A DNA stretch of 64,000 bases from Gammaproteobacteria bacterium (GTDB lineage: Bacteria > Pseudomonadota > Gammaproteobacteria > Tenderiales > Tenderiaceae): assembly GCA_021731365.1 (NCBI GenBank), contig JAKFXL010000015.1, positions 1 through 64,000 of the forward strand, read 5' to 3'. Below, in pieces: positions 1-8,158 of this stretch. The position numbers and the translations under genes were made by a program. The notes beneath the pieces are model-generated. The model saw only the letters and a program-made list of their open reading frames with translations, did not search any database and was not told the DNA's origin. The first letter of the stretch is position 1; each line of letters begins with the position of its first letter.

Positions 1-10
1 TTGGATGGTA

Positions 11-961
11 TTAGAGCGACGGTACCGTCCTGAATTTCTCCATGGTCATCGCCACTGCGGCGGTGCGTGTCTCTACTCCGAGTTTTGCAAAGATGTGTTC
101 GAGATGTTTGTTGACGGTGCGTGGGCTGCTGCCGAGGATGTCGCCGATGTCGCGGCTGGTTTTGCCTTTGGCTACCCAGTAGAGCACTTCTGCTTCGCGT
201 TGCGTGAGTTTGAAAGTACTGATGAGTATTTCGATCTGCGCGGCATCGGACTCTTCGCGCAGCATGAGTAGCCATTCGCCTTCGTCGGTGTGGGCGGAGA
301 GGGTGACGATGAGCCGTTTGTCGTTGTGCATTTTTTGCAATGGTGTGGGTGTGTTGCCTGCTGCCCGTGCGTCGATGGTGTTGTGCAGCCACTCCAGCAG
401 TTGCGCGGGTGCTATTCCGTCAGGCGCATCAAAAAACTCGCGTAGCATCTGTCGTGCTAACGGCGTTTGCCAGGTGAGTGTTTTGTTGTGCAGATTGATG
501 GCGACGGTGGCCTGGCCAAAGGCGTCGAGTGCGGTGCGTGCCTGTGATGTGGCGCGGGCGCGTTGCAGGTGTGCGCTGATGCGGGCGAGCACTTCGGGCG
601 GTTTGATCGGTTTGGTGACGTAGTCGGTGCCGCCGGCATCAAAGGCGGCAACGACGTGTTGTGACTCTGTGAGTCCGGTCATGAAGATGATGGGGATCTG
701 TTGGGTGGTGTAGTCGGCCTTAAGGCGGCGGCAGACTTCAAAGCCATCCATGCCGGGCATCATGGCGTCGAGCAGGATGACATGGGGTGCGCCCTGGCGT
801 GCGCGCTGGATAGCACTTTCACCGTTGGTGGCGACCAGTACTTTGTAACCGGCTTCATCAAGTGCGTCGTGCAGCAGTGATAGGTTTTCTGGTATGTCGT
901 CCACGATCAGTACGGTGCCGATAGTGTCGCCAGCGGTTTTGTCAGGATGGTGTTCTGGCAC
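11..961 (-). CDS. Response regulator, REC receiver plus LuxR-type HTH
   Basis: A 316-residue two-domain response regulator. The receiver domain (about residues 15-135) has the acidic pair in VLIVDD and the phospho-acceptor Asp65 in HVILLDAMMPG. The C-terminus (about 250-310) is a LuxR/GerE helix-turn-helix (LTQREAEVLYWVAKGK, then SPRTVNKHLEHIFAKLGV). The middle 110 residues match no domain I recognise. The start is GTG and overlaps the end of the upstream sensor-kinase gene by 20 bases, so the two are probably translationally coupled partners. The kinase has its own receiver domain, so the chain may be kinase to internal REC to this protein, or the two receivers may compete. Targets are unknown; no operator could be assigned. 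Confidence 0.93.
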   Translation of the reverse strand: MPEHHPDKTAGDTIGTVLIVDDIPENLSLLHDALDEAGYKVLVATNGESAIQRARQGAPHVILLDAMMPGMDGFEVCRRLKADYTTQQIPIIFMTGLTESQHVVAAFDAGGTDYVTKPIKPPEVLARISAHLQRARATSQARTALDAFGQATVAINLHNKTLTWQTPLARQMLREFFDAPDGIAPAQLLEWLHNTIDARAAGNTPTPLQKMHNDKRLIVTLSAHTDEGEWLLMLREESDAAQIEILISTFKLTQREAEVLYWVAKGKTSRDIGDILGSSPRTVNKHLEHIFAKLGVETRTAAVAMTMEKFRTVPSL

Positions 962-3900
962 GGATCAATCCCTCTTTTACTAGTTGCGCTAACGCTTCCA
1001 TCTGAAACTGGCTGGTGAGTTTGCGTATGGCGCTGACAAAGTGGTTGTGACGTTGGTCGGCGGCTTCGATCTCGTCACATTTTTTTAGTATGCCGCGCAC
1101 GTAGCCTGATGAGATTACCTCATCCAGGTCGCGCAGTAGTGTTTCGGGTGGGTAGTGCATCTCGGTGTAATCATCTGCGATGACTAGATTTTGCACTGTC
1201 TCTGGTTCCTGCTTTAACCATTCAAGATTGAGACAAACACCAAGCCAGTCGAGGAACTCCTCCACCTGTACCGGTTTGACGATGAAGTTGTCGGGTGTGA
1301 TGCCGGCATCGTTTTCCAACCCTTTGTCGAAGGCGTTGGCGGAGACGATGGCGATCTGCGCGGTGGTGAGTTGTTGCTGACGGATGCGGCGGATGGTCTC
1401 CCAGCCGTCGATGCCGGGCATGGCAAGATCCATCAGGATCAGGTCGGGTGTGAAGTCGTGCAGCATTGCCAGTGCCTCGGTGCCGGAGGCGGCTTGTTGC
1501 ACATGGAACTCCAGCGGCTCCAGCACGCTGGCGAGCAGTTCTCGATCGACGGCTTCGTTGTCCACAATCAAAACGCTGCGGCGTTTGCCCACATAGCCGA
1601 TGCGTTGAGTTGTCTCTGCCGCGATGGGTTTGAAGTTGCGCACCTCGGGCAGGAACAGCCGTATCTGAAAGGTGCTGCCTGCCCCTTGGGCGCTGTGCAC
1701 CGATAGCTCGCCGCCCATCAGGTTGGTGAGCATGTTGCTGACGGTCAGCCCCAGGCCAGTGCCGCCGCCGCTGTGGCTGCCACGGGCAAACGGTTCGAAG
1801 ATCTGTTCCAGCTCCTCTGGCGAGATGCCGGGGCCGGAATCTTTGATTTCGAAGATCGCCATTTCACGCACGTGCCGCACCTGGAATGTCACCTGGCCGC
1901 GTTGGGTGAACTTGACGGCGTTGCCGAGGATGTTGATGAGGATCTGCCCCAGCCGTCGTTTGTCGGCACGCACGGCCAACGGCAGTTTGTCGGCGGGGTC
2001 GTAGTGGAAGTTGATCCCTTTGTTGAGTGCCTGGAGTTCAAACATACGCACGATCTGTTTGAGGAAGTCGGTGAAGTGCAGTGGCCTGGCCTCGAGCTTG
2101 ACGCGCCCCCCTTCGATGCGGGCGATGTCGAGTGTGCTTTCGATCAGTGACAGCAGGTGGTCGCCGCTGCGGCGGATGATGCTAACCGCCTGACGACGAT
2201 GGGCCGGGATTGATTTGTCGGCATCGAGTATCTGGGCGTAACCGAGGATGCTGTTGAGCGGCGTGCGTAGTTCATGGCTGATGGTGGTGATGTAACGGCT
2301 CTTGGCCTGATTGGCCTGGTCGGCCTGCTGCTTGGCCTTTTGCAACTGTTCATCGGTGCGGCGATGGGATTCGATCTCCTGCATCAACAGGCTGGTCTGG
2401 CGGTTGGACTCCTCTTGCGCCACACGTCGGCTTTCGCTGGTAAGGATCAGCCACCAGGCGATGATGCCGCTGAGGAATACCAGCGCGGCAAAGATCTTGA
2501 GGAACAGCAGCTGCATCGCGGGCACCGAGATGGCCATCGCTTCGATCAAGGTGAACTGATGGTAGTAGATCAGCCCGAGCACGGCGGCGAGTAGCGCGAC
2601 GATGGCGACCATCAACAGCAGATAGTGACCCAGCCCGGTTTCGAGCGGTTGCCAGAGTGTTTTGGGTAGCAGCGTGCGCATCAGCTCGGCGCTCTGTACC
2701 GCAACCCGTGCCGCTTGTGGTTTGCAGAGGTCGTTGCAGCGGGCGTCGAGGGTGCAGCAGAGTGAGCAGATCGGCCCTTGATAGGCGGTGCAGTGGGCGG
2801 TGTCTTCCTGCTCATACTCCCGTTCACAGATGCAGCAGCGCAGCAGGCCGGTGGCGCTGTCGAATGCTACCGGTTGCCGTGCGATGTAATATTTGCCACC
2901 GGTATACCAGGCGATCAACGGCGAGGTGATGAGTGCGGTGATCAAAGCAATAAATGTTGAGAAGGGTTGAGCCTGCTCACCAAAGGCACCAAAAAAGGCG
3001 CAGATGGAGAGCAGTGATGCTAGCCCCATCGCACCCACGCCCACGGGGTTGATGTCGTAGAGGTAGGCGCGTTTGAATTCGATGCCGGGCGGGCTAAGTT
3101 TGAGTGGTTTGTTGATGACAAGGTCAGCTACCACCACGGCGATCCAGGAGATAGCGATGTTGGCATAGAGGGCCAATACCTGCTCCAGGGCGTGGAAGAT
3201 GTTCAGCTCCATCAGCATCACTGCAATCAGGGCGTTAAAGACCATCCAGACCACCCGGCCGGGGTGGCTATGGGTGAGCCGGGCAAAAAAGTTGGACCAC
3301 GCCAGCGAACCGGCGTAGGCGTTGGTCATGTTGATCTTGATCTGGGATATGCAGACAAACAGCACCGTCGCCAGGATGGCCCAGTCGCGGTCATCAAAGA
3401 CGTAGCTGTAACCGAGCAGATACATCTGGGTGGGGTTGATGGCGTCGTCGGTAAGAAAGCCGTGGCGGATGGCGAGGTAGGCGAGCATGGCGCCGATCAA
3501 CAGCTTGATGACACCAATCACCACCCAGCCGGGGCCAGCCACCACCACACCGGCATACCAGCGCAGACGATTTTTAGCGGTCTTCTCGGGCATGAAGCGC
3601 AGGTAGTCGACCTGTTCGCCAATCTGGGTGATCAGCGCCACCACCACGGCGGTGGCGGTGCCAAACAGGTAGATGTTGAAGTGGGTGGTGTCCGCCTTGC
3701 CGCCGAAATCAATCAGGCCGGCAATGAGGTCAGGCTCTTTGTGCAGCACAAAGAGTAGCGGCAAGACCATCATGATCAACCAGACAGGTTGTGTTATCAG
3801 CTGGATGCGGCTGATGAGGGTGATGCCGTGGGTGACCAGCGGGATCACCACCAGGGCGCTGACCAGGTAGGCGAGATAGAGCGGGATGTGAAAGTATAGC

Positions 3901-4370
3901 TCTAGCGCATAGGCCATGATGGCCGCCTCCAGCGCAAACAGCAGAAAGGTGAAGGAGGCGTAGACAAACGAGGTGATGGTGGAGCCGATGTAACCAAAAC
4001 CTGCGCCACGGGTCAGCAGGTCCATATCCACTCCATACTTGGCGGCGTAGTAGCTGATGGGCAGGCCGGTGAGAAAGATGATCAGCCCGGCGGCGAGGAT
4101 CGCCCAGAAGGCGTTGGTGAAACCGTAGTTGAGGGCAAGGGTGCCGCCAATTGCTTCCAGCACCAGAAACGCCGCCGCACCAAAGGCGGTATTGGCAACT
4201 CGCCACTCCGACCATTTACGAAACGAACGGGGGGTAAAACGGAGCGCGTAATCCTCCAGGGTTTCGTTGGCGACCCAGGTGTTGTAGTCGCGCCGGACTT
4301 TAACAACCCGTTGCGCGGCAGCATCTGCTGGCGGGGGGGTGGGGCTCTCTGATGATGGTAGCTGAGGCAT
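942..4370 (-). CDS. NCS1 permease-like sensor fused to hybrid histidine kinase
   Basis: An 1142-residue membrane protein in four parts. Residues 1 to about 490 resemble an NCS1 (purine/cytosine permease) transporter with about 12 hydrophobic segments. A cysteine-rich patch follows (about 505-550; CCICEREYEQ, CSLCCTLDARCNDLC), spaced like a metal-binding zinc-ribbon or cluster site. Two more membrane helices lie at about 570-640. Then comes a HisKA domain with phospho-His near residue 699 (TISHELRTPLNSILGYAQIL), an HATPase domain (NILGNAVKF, DSGPGIS, GTGLGL) and a receiver with Asp near 981 (LILMDLAMPGIDG). The fusion suggests that nucleobase, hydantoin or similar substrate binding is read directly by the kinase; the ligand is inference. 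Transporter-kinase fusions are known for the SSS family (CbrA type); an NCS1 version is less familiar. It is co-transcribed with the downstream LuxR-type regulator. Confidence 0.9.
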   Translation of the reverse strand: MPQLPSSESPTPPPADAAAQRVVKVRRDYNTWVANETLEDYALRFTPRSFRKWSEWRVANTAFGAAAFLVLEAIGGTLALNYGFTNAFWAILAAGLIIFLTGLPISYYAAKYGVDMDLLTRGAGFGYIGSTITSFVYASFTFLLFALEAAIMAYALELYFHIPLYLAYLVSALVVIPLVTHGITLISRIQLITQPVWLIMMVLPLLFVLHKEPDLIAGLIDFGGKADTTHFNIYLFGTATAVVVALITQIGEQVDYLRFMPEKTAKNRLRWYAGVVVAGPGWVVIGVIKLLIGAMLAYLAIRHGFLTDDAINPTQMYLLGYSYVFDDRDWAILATVLFVCISQIKINMTNAYAGSLAWSNFFARLTHSHPGRVVWMVFNALIAVMLMELNIFHALEQVLALYANIAISWIAVVVADLVINKPLKLSPPGIEFKRAYLYDINPVGVGAMGLASLLSICAFFGAFGEQAQPFSTFIALITALITSPLIAWYTGGKYYIARQPVAFDSATGLLRCCICEREYEQEDTAHCTAYQGPICSLCCTLDARCNDLCKPQAARVAVQSAELMRTLLPKTLWQPLETGLGHYLLLMVAIVALLAAVLGLIYYHQFTLIEAMAISVPAMQLLFLKIFAALVFLSGIIAWWLILTSESRRVAQEESNRQTSLLMQEIESHRRTDEQLQKAKQQADQANQAKSRYITTISHELRTPLNSILGYAQILDADKSIPAHRRQAVSIIRRSGDHLLSLIESTLDIARIEGGRVKLEARPLHFTDFLKQIVRMFELQALNKGINFHYDPADKLPLAVRADKRRLGQILINILGNAVKFTQRGQVTFQVRHVREMAIFEIKDSGPGISPEELEQIFEPFARGSHSGGGTGLGLTVSNMLTNLMGGELSVHSAQGAGSTFQIRLFLPEVRNFKPIAAETTQRIGYVGKRRSVLIVDNEAVDRELLASVLEPLEFHVQQAASGTEALAMLHDFTPDLILMDLAMPGIDGWETIRRIRQQQLTTAQIAIVSANAFDKGLENDAGITPDNFIVKPVQVEEFLDWLGVCLNLEWLKQEPETVQNLVIADDYTEMHYPPETLLRDLDEVISSGYVRGILKKCDEIEAADQRHNHFVSAIRKLTSQFQMEALAQLVKEGLIRARTPS

Positions 4371-4478
4371 CGTTATAGGCTGGCTTACAACTGATTAGAT
4401 GAGGTTATTAGTTACCACGGAATTACGGGGGATACCAAGCACAATTGGTTTTGTTCCAGGGGAGGGGGGAAGGAGATT

Positions 4479-4508
4479 GGGATTGGGCGAAGGGTTCGCA
4501 CCAATCCC
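4479..4508. other. Stable hairpin downstream of the pentapeptide gene
   Basis: GGGATTGG followed by GCGAA, a GGG loop, TTCGC, one bulged A, then CCAATCCC gives a 13-bp stem. It lies between the stop of the pentapeptide-repeat gene (4543) and the start of the sensor-kinase gene (4370), both on the minus strand. No T tract follows on either strand, so it is not a textbook terminator. It could be a processing or attenuating structure. Confidence 0.4.
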
Positions 4509-4542
4509 GGTCAGCAGGTGTTACATCAAAATTGAGTGGTGA

Positions 4543-4896
4543 TTATTTGCTGTAGCGCATCCGTGTGCCGTGAATCAGCGAAAGCTCGATTTCGGTGGCG
4601 CTTAACGCTACGGGGAAGTAGGTGCCGGAGATTTTGGCGCTGTTGATGCTTGCCCCTTCCATTTTGGTCAGGGTGAAATCAATGCCGCGCAGGTCGGCCT
4701 GGCGAAAATAGCCACCGGTTAAATCTAGCCCTGCTGCGTCCAGCCCACGCAGGTCAACACCCCTGAAATCGCAGTTTATGAGGTCGAGCGTTGCATTGTG
4801 GCTACGCTGCTGATTGAACTCCACAATTTTGCCATCGCGCAGCAGGCGATAGAGCACATCGTTATTTTTGATGCGGGGGACCGGGGTAACAGCCAT
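4543..4896 (-). CDS. Small pentapeptide-repeat protein
   Basis: A 117-residue cytoplasmic protein with no signal peptide. Residues about 38-95 carry A(D/N)LXX-type pentapeptide repeats (CDFRGVDLRGLDAAGLDLTG, then FRQADLRGIDFT and MEGASINSAKISG), which fold as a right-handed quadrilateral helix. The N-terminus (VLYRLLRDGKIVEFNQQRSHN) looks like a short adaptor helix. A GGAG ribosome site lies about 9 bases before the ATG. It follows the PilZ-like gene with a 17-base gap, so the two form a likely operon. The family includes DNA-mimic gyrase protectors, but most members have no known role; none is assigned here. Confidence 0.75.
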   Translation of the reverse strand: MAVTPVPRIKNNDVLYRLLRDGKIVEFNQQRSHNATLDLINCDFRGVDLRGLDAAGLDLTGGYFRQADLRGIDFTLTKMEGASINSAKISGTYFPVALSATEIELSLIHGTRMRYSK

Positions 4897-4913
4897 ACGT
4901 TTTATCTCCGTTG

Positions 4914-6770
4914 TTAGCGAAAGAGTCTGGAGGTGAGCTTGTCCTCCTGATCACTGGTCAATGTTTTTTCGGTAACGGGTTGTGCCACCAGCTCAAATTG
5001 ATAGTGTGAAAACGAGCTGGTGGCAGTGAGCTGTCGCAGTAGCCGGGCGTGAAGAATCTCGTCCTCCAGCACTACTTTCAGAATTGAACCGATGTCATAG
5101 ACCGCTGCCGGTGTGATCATGGTGGTGGGATGCTCTTTTGGATCAAGATCGGGAATCAGCAGACTGCGGTAATATTCACCACCACAACCAACCCCTTGCA
5201 CCGCTTTGACGGCGATAACCCGTGCATCTTCAGCAATCAGTTTGATGCCTTGTGAGACATTCTTGTCACCATTGATCTTCATCCACTGTACCCGGCCAAT
5301 GGCCCAGGCGCTGTTACCTTCGGTGCGTGCCGAGAGCAGGTCACCGACCCGGGCGGGCAGCTGGCTTGAACGGGGACAGATAATGCCAAACCCGCCCTGG
5401 TTTGAGTTGACGATGTCGCAGCCATGAAACTCAAAAAGAGTGGCCTCGTTGGTAATAAACTCATCAATAGCCTGGGTGGAGTTGGCGTAGACCTTGATCC
5501 AGAGATTGCGCTCATGGGCCCCCTGCTGGGCATTGAACTGTGATTTGCGTGGTTGATGCAGTGAGGTGAGCACATGTTTCTGTGGGTCTTCAAAGGCCCA
5601 GGGGGTCTGCTCCTCCTCCAGCAGGGTTAGCGTGCTGCCGCCTGCGTGGGCGTTACGACCACGGATTTGCAGCTCATCTTCTTCCGGCCGGAACACTTTT
5701 TCGCCACTGACAAAGTGGTGGGTGGCGGTCAGGCCACAGATCATCCGTGCAGGCAGCTCTACCGGCTTGCGGTTGCTGAGTCGCTCGCGCCGGACGCCCC
5801 ACGCCTCGGCCCAGCGGAAGTACATGTCGCGCTCCATCCGCTTGGCCAGATTGTGGCTGAGTGAATCACGCTGTTTGGCCAGTGTCAGGCGACGGGTCTC
5901 CTGGCTGACAAGTGTCAGCAGCTCTTTTATCTCTATCTGCCGCCCTTCGATCGGGCGCAGTTTACTGGAGGTTTTGGGGGCGTAAAGTGGCGGTGCATCC
6001 ATGGTCAGGTCGACAAACAGCTTACCCTCAGGCAGGCGGTTGTTACTCAGGTTGAGGATGCGGCACTGCGGTGCCCAGTCGATCAGGCTTTTATACATTT
6101 TGACCGTCTCGCCCAGCATCAGATGGTAGGGGTTGGCGATTGCCAGCAGCACGATGCGGCGATAGCTGTTGATGATGGTGGCTGGTTTTGGCTCATGTAT
6201 GGGGTTGATCGGGCTCAGTTCGATATCATGCAGCTGGTTCTTTTCGGCATAGAGATAGAGTTGATTCAGTTCCAGCCAGATCTGTGGCGGCTCTGGAATG
6301 TAGAGTGCGTAGGCATCCACCAGCAGCCGTGCCAGAAAACCCATGGCGTAATAGATCGCCTGTGGCAGATGGGCACGGGTTGCTGTGTTGGCACTATCTT
6401 CCTCTTCGAGCAGCTCATGGACGATGGTTTTGTAACCGTAGCTCATTTCGGTGAGCAGGCGGTTGATCAGCTGGGCGCTCTGCTGGCGACGGTTGCTCAG
6501 TGGCAGTGAGTCGTTGATATAACCGTTGCGGACGCTGTTGATCATGTCATCTATGGATGGCAGCAGCAGCGCCATGATGTCGATCCGTGCCTTGACCGCA
6601 AACGGTGCCCGATTAAGACGGAACAGCTCTTGCAGAATCTGGACACAACACTTCTCCGGATTCGCAAGGGGCAGCTCCCGAAGCACCGCCTTGATCTGCT
6701 CAAGACTGGGGGTAATGGTGATCGCCGGGTTATTATTCCGTTGTGGAATGTTGAGTTTTATAGATTTCAT
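4914..6770 (-). CDS. Cytoplasmic protein with PilZ-like C-terminal region, function unknown
   Basis: A 618-residue soluble protein with no signal peptide or membrane helix. Most of it is helical and resembles nothing I can name. Residues about 455-540 look like a PilZ-type beta-barrel: the segment CDIVNSNQGGFGIICP resembles the second PilZ motif (D/NxSxxG), and an RVGDLLSAR...AIGRVQWM strand pattern follows. The upstream arginine motif (RxxxR) is not convincing, so c-di-GMP binding is uncertain. It heads a two-gene unit with the pentapeptide protein and is divergent from the RND efflux operon. An alternative reading is a degenerate PilZ scaffold that no longer binds nucleotide. Confidence 0.6.
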   Translation of the reverse strand: MKSIKLNIPQRNNNPAITITPSLEQIKAVLRELPLANPEKCCVQILQELFRLNRAPFAVKARIDIMALLLPSIDDMINSVRNGYINDSLPLSNRRQQSAQLINRLLTEMSYGYKTIVHELLEEEDSANTATRAHLPQAIYYAMGFLARLLVDAYALYIPEPPQIWLELNQLYLYAEKNQLHDIELSPINPIHEPKPATIINSYRRIVLLAIANPYHLMLGETVKMYKSLIDWAPQCRILNLSNNRLPEGKLFVDLTMDAPPLYAPKTSSKLRPIEGRQIEIKELLTLVSQETRRLTLAKQRDSLSHNLAKRMERDMYFRWAEAWGVRRERLSNRKPVELPARMICGLTATHHFVSGEKVFRPEEDELQIRGRNAHAGGSTLTLLEEEQTPWAFEDPQKHVLTSLHQPRKSQFNAQQGAHERNLWIKVYANSTQAIDEFITNEATLFEFHGCDIVNSNQGGFGIICPRSSQLPARVGDLLSARTEGNSAWAIGRVQWMKINGDKNVSQGIKLIAEDARVIAVKAVQGVGCGGEYYRSLLIPDLDPKEHPTTMITPAAVYDIGSILKVVLEDEILHARLLRQLTATSSFSHYQFELVAQPVTEKTLTSDQEDKLTSRLFR

Positions 6771-7072
6771 CTTGGGTAGATCGGTCCCCTCAAGCCTGAT
6801 TTTTAAGTATTCACCTCAGACTATATCGGATAACGGACGCAAGCCCCAAGGGTTGGTTGAGCAATTGTCTGAAAATTGGGGCGCTAGTTGCGCCAGCCAC
6901 CCGATTATCAAGAGGAGATTGATTATGAATAGTAATGCCATTGTGGCATTGCTGCGGTATTCTGTGACGCAATTGTAGGTTAAATCAGTTGAGTGCACAT
7001 GCCATTTTCCAGTGAGTGTTGTCTGGGGTGGCGGGGTGCTGTTTCCTTAGCACTATATTAAGGAGTATTGTT
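6771..7072. other. Divergent intergenic region
   Basis: About 300 bases between the minus-strand PilZ-like gene and the plus-strand efflux operon. It must hold both promoters. No convincing coding sequence, RNA gene or paired -35/-10 element stands out. Confidence 0.5.
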
Positions 7073-8158
7073 TTGCTGTTTGTGCAGAGACGATTCCAGG
7101 GTAGGTACTGTTGGGTTGCGTTAGCGTTTGCCCTGTCATTGGGGCAGGCGAACGGCGCGGAGGGGGGGCGCAGTACACCGGTAGTGGTGGAGCAGGCGGA
7201 GCTACGGATGTTGTCGCCCATCACCTGGGTGGCGGGCAGTGTGGTGAGTCGCAACGAGGCACAGCTGGCTGCCGAGGTGACGGGGCGGCTGCTGAAGGTG
7301 GCGGAGGAGGGGGTGACGGTGGTTGCTGGTGCGACGGTGGCGCGCATCGATGATGTACTGCCCAAGGTGGATGTGACGGAGGCCGAGGCGGCAGTGGCGC
7401 GGGAGCAGGCCAATCTCACCTTTCTCAAACGCGAGATGGAACGCCTGCAGCAGTTGGCGCAGCAGAATAACGCAGCGTTGGCGCAGCTGGAAAAGACCAG
7501 CGCCGATCACGACATCGCCACCAGTACCCTGGCCGCTGCTGCGGCGCGATTGAATCTGGCGCGTGAACGGCTGGCGCGTACGGTGATTAAAGCCCCCTTT
7601 GCCGGAGTTGTCGCGACACGTCTCAAACGGGCCGGTGAGTGGGTGGCGGTGGGTGATGCGGTGGTGCAGCTGGTCGCCACCAGTGACCTGGAGATTGAGG
7701 CGACGGCACCGTTGAATCTACGTTCTCATCTGGCGGCGGGGCAGCGACTGGTGCTGCAATCGGACAATGGCAACGGCGTGGGGCGCATTCGTGCCGTGGT
7801 GCCGGTGGCGGATAGCCGTTCGCGGCTGCTGACGCTACGAATTGATGTGGTTGAGGGGGCGTGGGTAGTGGGGCAGCCGTTGCGCGTGGCGTTGCCCTCG
7901 GCCACACCGCGTGAGGTATTGAGCATCTCGCGTGATGCGCTGATCCTGCGGCGCGGCGGCGCCTCTTTATTTAAGGTGGGTGATGACAATCTGGCGCAGC
8001 CGGTGGCGGTGGAGACGGGCATGGCCGTGGGCGACCACATTGAAGTGCGTGGTCCATTGCAGGCCGGTGATCGGGTGGTGGTTCGTGGCAACGAGCGGCT
8101 GCGCCCCGGCCAGGCGGTTGATATCAAGGGTGAAGGCAAGGGCGGAGCGGTACAGTGA
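7073..8158 (+). CDS. RND efflux periplasmic adaptor (membrane fusion protein)
   Basis: A periplasmic adaptor of the HlyD/AcrA family that links an inner-membrane RND pump to an outer-membrane channel. I place the start at the TTG at 7073 because AGGAG lies at 7061-7065, 7 bases upstream; an in-frame GTG at 7016 would add 19 residues with no ribosome site. From 7073 the protein has a clean signal peptide ending near LGQANGA, then a lipoyl/biotinyl-like half (GRLLKVAEEGVTVVAGATVARID), a coiled-coil hairpin of about 80 residues (EAAVAREQANLTFLKREMER onward), the second lipoyl half (VIKAPFAGVVATRLKRAGEWV) and beta-barrel domains. It is 361 residues, normal for the family. The pump gene overlaps its stop codon. 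No outer-membrane factor gene is adjacent. Confidence 0.93.
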   Translation: MLFVQRRFQGRYCWVALAFALSLGQANGAEGGRSTPVVVEQAELRMLSPITWVAGSVVSRNEAQLAAEVTGRLLKVAEEGVTVVAGATVARIDDVLPKVDVTEAEAAVAREQANLTFLKREMERLQQLAQQNNAALAQLEKTSADHDIATSTLAAAAARLNLARERLARTVIKAPFAGVVATRLKRAGEWVAVGDAVVQLVATSDLEIEATAPLNLRSHLAAGQRLVLQSDNGNGVGRIRAVVPVADSRSRLLTLRIDVVEGAWVVGQPLRVALPSATPREVLSISRDALILRRGGASLFKVGDDNLAQPVAVETGMAVGDHIEVRGPLQAGDRVVVRGNERLRPGQAVDIKGEGKGGAVQ

